Source: Chloroflexota bacterium
GTDB taxonomy: Bacteria > Chloroflexota > Anaerolineae > UBA4142
Direction: 5' to 3'
Length of the DNA: 64,000 nucleotides
Assembly (NCBI GenBank): GCA_016215025.1
Contig: JACRMI010000053.1
Coordinates: 32,619-96,618, forward strand
The first letter of the stretch is position 1. Every line of letters starts with the position of its first letter. The notes beneath the pieces are model-generated. The model saw only the letters and a program-made list of their open reading frames with translations. It ran no database searches and was not told the origin of the DNA. The translations under genes were made by a program, and so were the position numbers. Positions 17,942-26,061 of the stretch are shown here, piece after piece.

Positions 17942-18778
17942 TTGTTTTTAACCAACCTTCTCAGCGGATTCGTTCTTAGCGGCATCATCGCCGCGCTCGC
18001 TTTTTGGCGCGGCTCGCTTTCCACCAGCGGCGCAATCGGCACAGTCATTGTCGGCACGCTGGTTTTTTCGACCGGCAGTATTACGTGGGCGATTTTGCTC
18101 GTCACATTTTTCGTAACCTCGTCCGCGCTCTCGCATTACAAAGAAAACGTCAAAGCGCCGCTCGCCGAAAAATTCCAAAAGGGACATCGCCGTGACCTGG
18201 GGCAGGTGTTGGCCAACGGTGGAATTGCAGCGCTCATCGCCATTGCGTTCACGGTGATTCCACATCGCTGGCACTTTATCGGCTTCATTGGCGCAATCGC
18301 GACGGTGACGGCAGATACATGGGCAACCGAGCTGGGCGTGTTGAGCAAAACACCACCGCGACTCATCACCACCGGTCGCAGAGTTCCAGTCGGCACCAGC
18401 GGCGGCATTTCGCGCTTGGGCGTCTTGATCGCATTTTGCGGCGCGTTGTTAATTGGTCTCGTTGCATTCATCGCCGAATTTTCCGATACGGTTTTCTGGC
18501 ATCGCGTCCCCTTCATTCCACAATCGTTGTGGCTCATTCCGATTGGCGCATTCGCCGGACTGCTCGGTTCACTTTTCGATTCATTCCTCGGCGCAACCGT
18601 GCAAGGAATTTATTACTGCGATTTCGATCACAAAGAAACCGAATCGAAAATTCATCGCTGCGGGCACAAGACCCGTCTGATTCGCGGCTGGCGCTGGCTT
18701 GATAATGACGGGGTGAATTTTCTATCGAGCTTTGCGGGGAGTTTGATAGCGCTAGGCATCTATCTCGCCTTGGGATAA
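17942..18778 (+). CDS. DUF92 family integral membrane protein (VTE6/TMEM19-related)
   Basis: 278 residues, about seven TM helices. Family motifs: TADTWATELG, PRLITTGRRVPVGTSGGIS, and GLLGSLFDSFLGATVQ. Plant VTE6 of this family acts as a phytyl-phosphate kinase; an isoprenoid-phosphate kinase role is possible here but is family inference. The TTG start directly follows the stop of the DUF1648 gene, implying coupling. Ends before a clear terminator. Confidence 0.88.
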   Translation: MFLTNLLSGFVLSGIIAALAFWRGSLSTSGAIGTVIVGTLVFSTGSITWAILLVTFFVTSSALSHYKENVKAPLAEKFQKGHRRDLGQVLANGGIAALIAIAFTVIPHRWHFIGFIGAIATVTADTWATELGVLSKTPPRLITTGRRVPVGTSGGISRLGVLIAFCGALLIGLVAFIAEFSDTVFWHRVPFIPQSLWLIPIGAFAGLLGSLFDSFLGATVQGIYYCDFDHKETESKIHRCGHKTRLIRGWRWLDNDGVNFLSSFAGSLIALGIYLALG

Positions 18779-18810
18779 ATCGTACACTATCGTATCGCCC
18801 ATCGAAGATC

Positions 18811-18845
18811 GAGCCGAGAAAATTTCTCGGCTCTTTTCTTTTTCG
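18811..18845 (+). terminator. Intrinsic terminator after the DUF92 gene
   Basis: GAGCCGAGAAA and TTTCTCGGCTC pair across a single base, followed by TTTTCTTTTT. Confidence 0.85.
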
Positions 18846-18863
18846 AATGGAGATAACAAAACG

Positions 18864-18935
18864 TTAACTTGGTTTTAAGTTCGATTTAAGACAAAACCAT
18901 AACACACCGTTAACTCGATTTTAAATTCGATTTAA
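18864..18935 (+). promoter_or_regulatory. Array of TTAA half-sites at 11-bp spacing upstream of the PepSY operon
   Basis: TTAA occurs at 18864, 18875 and 18886, and again at 18910, 18921 and 18932, each step exactly 11 bp within a triplet. The triplets align as two copies of GTTAACTnGnTTTTAAnTTCGATTTAA. Direct repeats at 11-bp spacing are how OmpR/PhoB/PhoP-type regulators bind. The last half-site ends 22 bp before a -10-like TATAGT (18958-18963), where a -35 would be; no good -35 is present, which fits an activated promoter. Confidence 0.55.
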
Positions 18936-18991
18936 ACACGACTCTGGTTGCAGATGATATAGTGTTGCCAATTCAACTCCAGGAGGACACT

Positions 18992-19729
18992 ATGTCTCAA
19001 CGCACTGCCTTACTTGTTACGACCGCGTTGACTGTCTTTGTGATGGTCACACTTGCCGGAATTGCGTGGCAAGTATTTCAAAAAACTTCGATTGGCACCC
19101 AGGCACTGCAAACCACTGCGGTTCCTCAAGCCAATGCGGTTAATCAACCCGCCGTCATTCAACCGGCTGCACCTCAAGTGACGAACGATGCTGTTCCCCA
19201 AGATCAAACCGCCGAACGCGAATCCGCATTTCAGCAATTGATTCAGCAGGCTAATGCACGGCTCGATCAGGCGTACAAGCAACAGCAAGAACTCGCCAAG
19301 CAAGTTCAAGAACGCCAAGCCGCAGCTCAAGCGGCGACAACTGCTCCCCAAGTCGCAGCGCAACCGGCGTTCAAAGTCACGCCGCAGCAAGCGCTTGCGA
19401 TTGCGTTAGCAGCCGTTCCCGGTGCGAACGCGCTCAAGCCAGCCGAGCTTGTCAGCTTTCACGAACTGCCTACATACGAAGTAACTTTGGACAAGGGCGT
19501 GGTGTATATCGACGCAAATAGTGGCGAGGTCGTTTACAACAGCGCCGCACCGATCATCATTCGCAATTCTGGCGGCGGAGGTGGCAGTGGTGGTGGAGCT
19601 GCCGTGAACAATGCGCCCGCAGCACCCAGAAGCGGTGGAGAGCGTGAACACGATGACGACCACAAATCTGACGACCGCAAGTCCGGCGAGCACAAATCTG
19701 AAAAAGAACATGACGACGATGACGATTAA
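18992..19729 (+). CDS. Membrane-anchored PepSY-domain protein with acidic/His-rich tail
   Basis: 245 residues. N-terminal TM anchor (about 5-28), a Gln/Ala-rich coiled-coil-like stretch (about 70-115), one PepSY domain (FKVTPQQALAIALAAVPGA to VYIDANSGEVVYN, about 130-190), a Gly-rich linker, and a tail dominated by His, Asp, Lys and Glu that could bind metal or act as a charged spacer. AGGAGG precedes ATG 18992 at 5 nt. First gene of a three-gene set ending in a ferric-reductase-like membrane protein, a pairing that suggests a redox or metal role. Probably controlled by the 11-bp half-site array. Confidence 0.8.
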   Translation: MSQRTALLVTTALTVFVMVTLAGIAWQVFQKTSIGTQALQTTAVPQANAVNQPAVIQPAAPQVTNDAVPQDQTAERESAFQQLIQQANARLDQAYKQQQELAKQVQERQAAAQAATTAPQVAAQPAFKVTPQQALAIALAAVPGANALKPAELVSFHELPTYEVTLDKGVVYIDANSGEVVYNSAAPIIIRNSGGGGGSGGGAAVNNAPAAPRSGGEREHDDDHKSDDRKSGEHKSEKEHDDDDD

Positions 19730-19740
19730 GAGACAAGTCG

Positions 19741-20166
19741 ATGGTTAACTCACAGCCCTTAGCCAAACCGAATAAATCGTCTGATGCAAACAGCCGACAA
19801 AGCATCAAAGTCTTCTTCGTGACGGCGACGCTTGCCGCAACACTCGGCGGCTGGGCTTCGCTCGCCGCCGAACGTGAAACGATGAGCCAAGCCGCACCGG
19901 TCCCCTCGTGGACTGCGCCGCGCCCGACCGCCGAAGCGCTCAAGTTGGAGATGCCACCGCTGCCAACGCTCGTGCCGCCGCCGACGGGAGTTCCTACACT
20001 TGCACCTCTGCCCACCGTCCAAGTCAAGCCCGCCGCACAACCAACGTTGCGAGTGGTCAATCAAGTGCCTGCGCAGCAAGTCATCGTGTTGGGCGGTGGT
20101 GGTGGTGATGGCGGCGGCGGTGGATCTGCTCCCAGCCCTGTCACACAAACCGGTTCTTCAAAGTAA
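19741..20166 (+). CDS. Anchored proline-rich small protein, function unknown
   Basis: 141 residues. A basic N-terminus is followed by one hydrophobic segment (VFFVTATLAATLGGWASLAA, about 24-43), then a Pro-rich region with PPLPTLVPPPTG-like runs, and a Gly-rich end (LGGGGGDGGGGG). The upstream PepSY protein has a similar Gly run. The gene starts 11 nt after that stop codon and is in the same operon. No catalytic motif is seen; it may be an adaptor or spacer on the outer face of the membrane. Confidence 0.6.
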   Translation: MVNSQPLAKPNKSSDANSRQSIKVFFVTATLAATLGGWASLAAERETMSQAAPVPSWTAPRPTAEALKLEMPPLPTLVPPPTGVPTLAPLPTVQVKPAAQPTLRVVNQVPAQQVIVLGGGGGDGGGGGSAPSPVTQTGSSK

Positions 20167-20178
20167 TCGTCTGCTTGT

Positions 20179-20292
20179 GACAATACCTTCGCCAAAAACC
20201 CGTTTTCTTGAACGCTTTCCAAAATAAGGATGATACTCTGTCGAGAAAACGGGTTTTTAACTTTCACTTTGACAATTGGCGAAGGGATTGTC
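20179..20292. repeat. 114-bp palindromic element
   Basis: Terminal inverted repeats: GACAATACCTTCGCCAA (20179-20195) against TTGGCGAAGGGATTGTC (20276-20292), with an inner arm pair AAAACCCGTTTTCT / AGAAAACGGGTTTT. It fills the gap before the ferric-reductase-like gene. The outer 14 bases AATACCTTCGCCAA also occur at 72-85 of the window, so this is a dispersed, MITE-like element. Confidence 0.7.
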
Positions 20293-20304
20293 ATCGGAGA
20301 AAAA

Positions 20305-21018
20305 ATGTCAACGACCCAAGTTCAAAATGACAATTTAAATAATATCGAACCAACGCTAGACTTGTTCAGCGTCTTGGTGATTATGCTCGCCGCGATAGTG
20401 GGAGCATTCGCCGCCGTAGTGATTTTGCCGGCCTGGCTGCCAGGCTTGGCAAAATCGCTTTTCGGCAACGAACCACATGCCTATTGGTATCTCGCTCGCA
20501 CCGCTGGAGTCGTCGCCTATTTTCTCTTGTGGCTCTCCGTGGCACTGGGCATTAGCATCACTAACAAACTCTCGCGCGTTTGGCCCGGCGGACCAACAGC
20601 CGTTGACTTGCATCAATTCACCAGTCTGCTCGCCTTGTCTGTGACCATTTTTCACGTGCTGATCTTGCTCGGCGATCGCTACGCCAACTATACCATGTCG
20701 CAACTCTTGATGCCCTTCGCCGGCGGCAAGCATCAACCGTTCTGGGTCGGCTTGGGACAACTCGCATTTTACATCATGCTGCCCGTAACGTTCAGTTTCT
20801 ATGCGCGCAAACAATTGGGCCATAAACTTTGGCGGACGATTCACTACCTGAGCTTTGTCATCTTTCTCTTCGTCACACTCCACGGAATTTTCTCTGGGAC
20901 CGATACAGTGTCGCCCGGCATGTTGGGCTTGTACGGCTTGACCCTGTTCTCGGTTTACTTTCTCACCGTCTTTCGTGTTCTCGTATCGATCAAACAACCG
21001 CGTCCGAGCAATGCCTAA
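20305..21018 (+). CDS. Ferric reductase-like transmembrane protein (YedZ/MsrQ-type heme b membrane domain)
   Basis: 237 residues, six TM helices: the ferric-reductase-like TM domain. Candidate heme-ligating His residues sit in VDLHQFTSLLALSVTIFHVLILLGD and in WRTIHYLSFVIFLFVTLHGI, paired across two helices as in YedZ/MsrQ. No NAD- or FAD-binding domain is attached, so electrons must come from or go to partners, possibly the two anchored proteins upstream. ATG 20305 is preceded by GGAGA. No msrP gene is next to it. Confidence 0.85.
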   Translation: MSTTQVQNDNLNNIEPTLDLFSVLVIMLAAIVGAFAAVVILPAWLPGLAKSLFGNEPHAYWYLARTAGVVAYFLLWLSVALGISITNKLSRVWPGGPTAVDLHQFTSLLALSVTIFHVLILLGDRYANYTMSQLLMPFAGGKHQPFWVGLGQLAFYIMLPVTFSFYARKQLGHKLWRTIHYLSFVIFLFVTLHGIFSGTDTVSPGMLGLYGLTLFSVYFLTVFRVLVSIKQPRPSNA

Positions 21019-21022
21019 CGTA

Positions 21023-21105
21023 GCGCGAGCGGCTTCGGCACCAAAGGTGCCGCGCTCGCAGAAAATCACTCACGCCGACAGATATCTGTCGGCGTTGTTA
21101 TTTTG
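21023..21105 (+). terminator. Double hairpin terminator
   Basis: First hairpin GCGAGCG..GGCACC/GGTGCC..CGCTCGC (about 21025-21059). Second, perfect ACGCCGACAGA TA TCTGTCGGCGT (21072-21095) followed by TGTTATTTTG. Confidence 0.75.
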
Positions 21106-21121
21106 TAACACCCAACCCGTT

Positions 21122-21150
21122 TTGACATCATTATCGAGACAGAGTAGAAT
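21122..21150 (+). promoter_or_regulatory. Promoter of rsmI, implying a leaderless mRNA
   Basis: TTGACA (21122-21127), 17 nt, TAGAAT (21145-21150). The start codon ATG is at 21156, where transcription itself should begin. Confidence 0.7.
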
Positions 21151-21155
21151 CGCAT

Positions 21156-21833
21156 ATGATGCTCTACATCGTTTCGACACCCATCGGCAACCCCGATGAT
21201 ATTTCCTTGCGCGCCCTACGAATTTTGCGCGAGGCAAAGACCGTCATTTGCGAAGAGCGGCGCGAAGGTGCGCGGCTCTTGCGTTATTATCAAATCGATA
21301 ATGCCATCGTCGAACTCAACGAACATACCGAGCGCGAATTCGTGCCAGAGTTGATTGGACGCTTGAGACGCGGCGAAACGCTGGCATTGATTTCCGACCA
21401 TGGCACGCCACTTCTCGCCGATCCGGGCGGACGACTCGTCAAACAAGCGATTGCAGAAGGAATACCAGTCAGCGCGGTGCCCGGCGCATCGTCGCTGCTC
21501 GCCGCACTGGTCGGCAGCGGAATGTCGCTGGAGCGTTTTCGCTTTATTGGATTTCTTCCGGCGAAAAAAGAAGACCGCCGCGCCGCGCTCAACCAATTGC
21601 GCAATGAGCGCGATACCTGGATTGTCTTCGATACGCCATATCGTTTGTCTGCGCTGCTCACCGATTTGCGCGGCGTGCTTGGCGCAGAACGACGCATGGT
21701 CGTGGCGTGCAGTCTGACAATGCCGGAAGAAAATTTCGTGCGTGGCACCGCGCAGCAAGTAGTAGAGCATTTTCAAAAGCACCCGTTCAAAGGCGAATTT
21801 GTCGTCATCGTGGAAGGGAAAAATCGTAATTAG
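21156..21833 (+). CDS. rsmI: 16S rRNA (cytidine-2'-O)-methyltransferase RsmI
   Basis: Tetrapyrrole-methylase-fold SAM enzyme that 2'-O-methylates C1402 of 16S rRNA. Marks: LYIVSTPIGNPDDISLRAL at the N-terminus, SDHGTPLLADPGGRLV (SAM loop), VPGASSLLAAL, and RFIGFLPAK. 225 residues, slightly shorter than many RsmI because the C-terminal extension is reduced. ATG 21156 (or 21159) fits the conserved start. There is no Shine-Dalgarno site and the -10 ends 5 nt upstream, so translation is probably leaderless. Confidence 0.93.
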   Translation: MMLYIVSTPIGNPDDISLRALRILREAKTVICEERREGARLLRYYQIDNAIVELNEHTEREFVPELIGRLRRGETLALISDHGTPLLADPGGRLVKQAIAEGIPVSAVPGASSLLAALVGSGMSLERFRFIGFLPAKKEDRRAALNQLRNERDTWIVFDTPYRLSALLTDLRGVLGAERRMVVACSLTMPEENFVRGTAQQVVEHFQKHPFKGEFVVIVEGKNRN

Positions 21834-21842
21834 AAATTGGTG

Positions 21843-21900
21843 AACATGTTTCGTGGTGCGTGTTCCGTTTACATGATACGCAACACGCAGCACGCAACAC
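21843..21900. repeat. Intergenic GTGCGTG/CACGCAA palindrome
   Basis: GTGGTGCGTGTTCCGT is mirrored by CAACACGCAGCACGCAACAC across a short spacer. It belongs to the CGTGATG/CACGCAT group of heptameric repeats found at 50574-50625. Confidence 0.6.
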
Positions 21901-21935
21901 ATTTCCCCATTTTCAAAATTAAACCTGGAGAACCC

Positions 21936-22937
21936 ATGAAGGCCGTTATTTTGTTGGCAGGGTTAGGGACGCGTCTGCGCCCGCACACGTGGAGTAAACC
22001 AAAACCGTTGATTCAAGTTGCGGGCAAACCGGTACTCGGTCACATTTTGGATAGTCTCGCTGGACTCAACATCGAAGAAACTATCTTTATTGTCGGTTAT
22101 CTCGGCGATCAGATTGAAACGTACGTTACCAAGCAATACCCCAAGATGAAAGCTCGCTATGTCGAACAAAATGAAATGAAAGGACAGGCGCACGCCATCA
22201 GTCTCGCGAAAGAATTTATCGACCAACCGGTCTTGATTATTTTTGGCGATACGATTTGGGAGACCGATTTCACCCGCCTCCACGCGGTCAAAGGCGACGG
22301 CTTGATCTATGTCAAAGAAGTCGAAGACCCACGGCGCTTTGGCGTGGCGATGCTCCAAGATGGTTACGTGACCCGCTTTGTCGAAAAACCGAGCAAGCCA
22401 ATTTCGAATCTGGCGGTGGTTGGCGTATACTATTTCAAAAATTGGCAACTCGCGATGAAATCCATCGACGATCTGATCGAGCGCAACATTCAGACTAAAG
22501 GCGAATATTTTCTTGCCGATGCGATGCAACTGATGCTCGACGCCGGTGCCAAGCTCGAAGTCGAAACGATTCCGGTGTGGGAAGATTGCGGGACGCCGGA
22601 AGCGATTTTGAAAACGAATCGCTATTTGCTGACAAAGAATGATTCGCAATCCGAACCGATCGAGGGCACGGTGATTTTGCCCCCCGTCTGCATCCATCCT
22701 TCGGCGCAAGTCAAGCACGCGATCATCGGTCCATATGTTTCAATTTCAGAAGATGCGGTGATCGAAAATTCGATTTTGCGCGACTGCATTATCGGCGAGC
22801 GCGCGCATATCGAAAATCGCGTAATTGCGGAATCGCTGGTGGGCAAAGACGCCCGCGTAGTTGGAACCTTTCAGAAGATGAACGTCGGCGATTCGTCGGA
22901 AATCGAATCGGGCGGCGGTGGAAAAAATGGAGACTAA
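21936..22937 (+). CDS. Sugar-1-phosphate nucleotidyltransferase with left-handed beta-helix tail
   Basis: 333 residues. N-terminal Rossmann-like domain with the signature LLAGLGTRLRPHTWSKPKPL, catalytic GDTIWE and VEKPSKP, typical of enzymes making NDP-sugars from NTP and sugar-1-phosphate (dTDP-glucose or GDP-mannose type; the base is not certain). The C-terminal quarter has hexapeptide repeats (IGPYVSISEDAVIENSIL) forming a left-handed beta-helix. ATG 21936 follows CTGGAG; longer in-frame starts run back into repeat DNA. It could supply the surface-glycan cluster at 37-55 kb. Confidence 0.85.
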   Translation: MKAVILLAGLGTRLRPHTWSKPKPLIQVAGKPVLGHILDSLAGLNIEETIFIVGYLGDQIETYVTKQYPKMKARYVEQNEMKGQAHAISLAKEFIDQPVLIIFGDTIWETDFTRLHAVKGDGLIYVKEVEDPRRFGVAMLQDGYVTRFVEKPSKPISNLAVVGVYYFKNWQLAMKSIDDLIERNIQTKGEYFLADAMQLMLDAGAKLEVETIPVWEDCGTPEAILKTNRYLLTKNDSQSEPIEGTVILPPVCIHPSAQVKHAIIGPYVSISEDAVIENSILRDCIIGERAHIENRVIAESLVGKDARVVGTFQKMNVGDSSEIESGGGGKNGD

Positions 22938-22948
22938 CACTAGGCACG

Positions 22949-23015
22949 GTCACCCTGAGCAGAGCGAAGGGTCTCGTTCTCCGATTATGAGATTCTTCGC
23001 TTCGCTCAGAATGAC
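22949..23015. repeat. Palindromic GTCATTCTGAGCGAAGCGAAGAATCTC-type element
   Basis: Left arm from GTCACCCTGAGCAGAGCGAA to GTCTC (22949-22975), right arm from GAGATTCTTCGC to CAGAATGAC (22989-23015). Same family as 25453-25480 and the intragenic copy at 52132-52230. Confidence 0.8.
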
Positions 23016-23032
23016 AACGAGGAGAATCAAAG

Positions 23033-24148
23033 ATGATTATCGGGTTACCTAAAGAAATTAAAGACAAAGAAAATCGCGTTGCCTGTACGCCAGGCGGAGT
23101 CCACGCACTTGTGGTGGCGGGTCATCGCGTGTTGGTAGAAACGTGCGCCGGTCAAGGCAGTGGCTTTACGGACGCCGAGTACGTCCAAGCGGGCGGTGAA
23201 ATCGTGGCGACGCACGAGGACACGTGGAATCGCGCTGAGATGGTCATCAAAGTCAAAGAACCACTCGCGTCGGAATATCCAATGCTCCGCAAGGGTCTGC
23301 TTCTGTTCACGTATCTGCATCTTGCCGCCGAGGAAAAATTGACGCGCGAGTTGATGGCAAAGCAAGTCATGTCCGTCGCATACGAGACTGTCGAACTGCC
23401 GGATGGTTCACTCCCATTGCTGACGCCGATGAGCGAGGTCGCGGGCAAGATGTCGATTCAAATCGCGGCGCATTATTTGGAACGCACGAACGGTGGGCGC
23501 GGTAAATTGATGGGCGGCGTCCCAGGTGTTCGCCCTGCCGATGTGGTGATCATCGGCGGCGGAACGGTAGGCACGGCAGCGGCGAAGGTCGCGTTAGGCA
23601 TGGGCGCGGATGTGACGATTATCGACAAGGATTTGAATCGCTTGCGCTATTTGAGCGAGGTATTGCACGGCAGCCTCACAACGCTGGCATCGAATCCGTA
23701 CAACATCACCGAAGCGGTGAAATTTGCGGATGTCGTCGTCGGTGCAGTTCTGGTCAAGGGAGCCAAAGCGCCCAAGCTCATGACCGCCGAGATGGTCAAG
23801 TCGATGACGCCCGGCAGCGTGATTGTCGATGTGGCAATCGATCAAGGCGGCTCGGTCGAAACGATCAAACCGACGACGCATTCGAACCCGACGTACCTGG
23901 TCGATGGTGTAATTCATTACGGCGTGACGAATATGCCCGGCGCAGTCCCGCGCACCTCGACGTACGCTCTGTCGAATGCAACATTGCCCTACATGCTCAA
24001 ACTCGCAAACCTGGGATTTGAGCAAGCCGTCAAGAGTGATCGTGCACTCGCAGACGGCGTGAATGTGTATCAAGGTCAGGTCACCTATCCCGCCGTCGCA
24101 GATGCCTTCGGGCTAGCCTATACACCCCTTGACCAATTGCTTAGCTAA
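23033..24148 (+). CDS. ald: Alanine dehydrogenase
   Basis: NAD-dependent oxidative deamination of L-alanine to pyruvate and ammonia, or the reverse. The N-terminal motif MIIGLPKEIKDKENRVACTP and the substrate-binding Lys in VIKVKEPLASEY and His in TYLHLAAEE are present. The nucleotide-binding IIGGGTVGTAAAKVALGMGADVTIID lies around 170, with the catalytic Asp in VDVAIDQGG. 371 residues, full length. GAGGAGAATCAAAG precedes ATG 23033. Monocistronic between a repeat element and a terminator. Confidence 0.95.
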   Translation: MIIGLPKEIKDKENRVACTPGGVHALVVAGHRVLVETCAGQGSGFTDAEYVQAGGEIVATHEDTWNRAEMVIKVKEPLASEYPMLRKGLLLFTYLHLAAEEKLTRELMAKQVMSVAYETVELPDGSLPLLTPMSEVAGKMSIQIAAHYLERTNGGRGKLMGGVPGVRPADVVIIGGGTVGTAAAKVALGMGADVTIIDKDLNRLRYLSEVLHGSLTTLASNPYNITEAVKFADVVVGAVLVKGAKAPKLMTAEMVKSMTPGSVIVDVAIDQGGSVETIKPTTHSNPTYLVDGVIHYGVTNMPGAVPRTSTYALSNATLPYMLKLANLGFEQAVKSDRALADGVNVYQGQVTYPAVADAFGLAYTPLDQLLS

Positions 24149-24175
24149 ACGAACGCAGCACAAAGAGCACGATAA

Positions 24176-24240
24176 TGGAGTCGACGCTTAGCGGGCGAAT
24201 TGGAAAATCAATCGACCGCCAAGCGCTCGACTCCAAATTT
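24176..24240 (+). terminator. Intrinsic terminator after ald
   Basis: TGGAGTCGACGCTTAGCGG pairs with CCGCCAAGCGCTCGACTCCA with two mismatches, followed by AAATTTTAATT. The U-tract is modest. Confidence 0.65.
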
Positions 24241-24259
24241 TAATTAAAGCTGGGAAAAG

Positions 24260-25420
24260 ATGACGAACAAGATTTCGCAACGTGTGCAAATCGTACCCCC
24301 CTCTGGCATCCGCCGCTTTTTTGATATTGCGGCGACGATGAAGGATGTCATTTCACTAAGCATCGGCGAACCCGATTTCGTGACGCCCGATGTCATTCGC
24401 CGTGCCGGTATTCAATCGATTGAACACGGCGAAACCAAGTACACCTCCAACTCGGGAACCGTCGAACTGCGCCAGGCACTATCGGTTCATCTCGCCAAAC
24501 ATTACGGCGTACACTACGATCCGGAGGAAGAACTGCTCATCACGGTGGGTGTATCGGAAGCGTTGCAGTGCGCTATGCTAGCAACCATCGATCCGGGCGA
24601 TGAGGTCATTGTGCCCGAGCCATGTTTTGTGGCATACAAGCCCAGCGTCATTTTTTCCGGCGGCAAAGCGATTGAAGTGGGAACGCGCGTCGAAGATAAT
24701 TTCCAAGTGACCGGCGAGGAAATCGAGCGCGTTATCACGCCGCGCACCAAAGGCATTCTGATCGGCTATCCCAACAATCCGACCGGTGCCGTGATGTCGC
24801 GCGAACATTTGATGGAGGTTGCGCGCCTCGCCGAGAAATACGACTTGATCGTCTACTCCGATGAAATTTATGATCGACTCGTCTATGGCGTCGAGCACGT
24901 TTGCTTTTCGTCGCTGCCTGGGATGCGCGACCGCACGGTCTTGCTTGGCGGATTCTCAAAAGATTATGCGATGACGGGTTGGCGCGTTGGTTACGTCGCA
25001 TCGAATCCTGAACTGCTCGAAGCAATTCGCAAGCTGCATCAGTACATCATCATGTCCGCGCCGACGATGGGGCAAGTGGCGGCACTCGAAGGACTGCTCC
25101 ACGCCGAAAACGATGTGCGCGAAATGGTGCGTTCGTACGATCAGCGCCGCCAAGTGATCGTGTCGGGCTTGAATACCATCGGTCTGCAAACCTTCATCCC
25201 GCATGGCGCGTTCTACGCCTTTCCAGATATTCGCAGCACTGGATTGAACTCGGAACAATTCTGCGAAAAACTTTTGGTCGAAGAACACGTCGCCGTGATT
25301 CCGGGCAGCGCGTTCGGCGAATGCGGCGAAGGATTTGTGCGCATCTGTTATGCCGCGAGCATGACCAACATCGAAGAAGCGCTGACGCGCATGGATCACT
25401 TTGTGAAACGACATCGATAA
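24260..25420 (+). CDS. Class I/II pyridoxal-phosphate aminotransferase (AspC/PatA-like)
   Basis: 386 residues, fold type I. Signature blocks: SLSIGEPDFVTP, YTSNSGTVELRQAL, IGYPNNPTGAV (Asn contacting the cofactor), YSDEIYDRLVYG, and the PLP lysine K234 in GGFSKDYAMTGWRVGY, with the substrate-carboxylate Arg in GFVRICYA near the end. Substrate range cannot be fixed; aspartate or aromatic/alanine-type transamination is likely, and its place next to alanine dehydrogenase hints at alanine/aspartate metabolism. Confidence 0.9.
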   Translation: MTNKISQRVQIVPPSGIRRFFDIAATMKDVISLSIGEPDFVTPDVIRRAGIQSIEHGETKYTSNSGTVELRQALSVHLAKHYGVHYDPEEELLITVGVSEALQCAMLATIDPGDEVIVPEPCFVAYKPSVIFSGGKAIEVGTRVEDNFQVTGEEIERVITPRTKGILIGYPNNPTGAVMSREHLMEVARLAEKYDLIVYSDEIYDRLVYGVEHVCFSSLPGMRDRTVLLGGFSKDYAMTGWRVGYVASNPELLEAIRKLHQYIIMSAPTMGQVAALEGLLHAENDVREMVRSYDQRRQVIVSGLNTIGLQTFIPHGAFYAFPDIRSTGLNSEQFCEKLLVEEHVAVIPGSAFGECGEGFVRICYAASMTNIEEALTRMDHFVKRHR

Positions 25421-25432
25421 TTCTATACTAGA

Positions 25433-25540
25433 TTTCCCGCGAATCTCGCACATGCCGTCATTCTGAGCGGAGCGAAGAATCTCGCTATTCAGCATGACAA
25501 TTTGGTAAGTTTCGCGTCGATTCATGAGATTCGCGGGAAA
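25433..25540. repeat. Nested palindrome: 15-bp perfect outer arms around a GTCATTCTGAGCG element
   Basis: TTTCCCGCGAATCTC (25433-25447) and GAGATTCGCGGGAAA (25526-25540) are exact reverse complements. Between them sits GTCATTCTGAGCGGAGCGAA to ATCTC (about 25454-25480) and further palindromic remnants. Confidence 0.75.
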
Positions 25541-25557
25541 ACATTTCGGATAATACC

Positions 25558-26061
25558 ATGAATTGCGAAAACTGCGGCGCACCGATGCGCCTTGTGCGTA
25601 ATCACGATTATTACGTCTGCGATTACTGCGGCACGTTTCATCATCCCGATCCCAATCGCGACGGTGTTCGCGTCCTCGGCGAATCCTCCGATTCGGAATG
25701 TCCCGTCTGTCAGCTGATGCTCGTCACCGCGGCACTCGACCGCAACCCGGTTTTGTATTGCCCCAATTGCCGAGGCATTCTCATCCATCAAGCCATTTTC
25801 GTTTTCTGCTTGGATTATCTGCGCAAACGTTCCAAGACTCCGACACCGCCTCAACGATTCGATCCCAAAGAATTGGAACGACCCTTGCGCTGCCCGCGTT
25901 GTCATCGCGATATGAACACGCACCCGTACGGCGGTCCCGGCAACATCGTGATCGATAACTGCTACACTTGCAGTCTGGTGTGGCTCGATTACGGCGAACT
26001 GAATCGCATTCTTACTGCACCGGGTGAAGATCACCTAGGCGATCTTATGGGAGAAGAATGA
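25558..26061 (+). CDS. Zinc-ribbon protein (TFIIB-type ribbons)
   Basis: 167 residues with several CxxC pairs: CENCGAP, CDYCGTF, CPVCQ, CPNCRG, CPRCHRD, CYTCS. They form three or four zinc ribbons of the zf-TFIIB kind, ending in the typical VWLDYGEL stretch. Likely a cytoplasmic zinc-binding adaptor; no enzymatic motif is seen. Its stop overlaps the start of the NUDIX gene by 4 nt (ATGA), so the two are coupled. Confidence 0.8.
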   Translation: MNCENCGAPMRLVRNHDYYVCDYCGTFHHPDPNRDGVRVLGESSDSECPVCQLMLVTAALDRNPVLYCPNCRGILIHQAIFVFCLDYLRKRSKTPTPPQRFDPKELERPLRCPRCHRDMNTHPYGGPGNIVIDNCYTCSLVWLDYGELNRILTAPGEDHLGDLMGEE

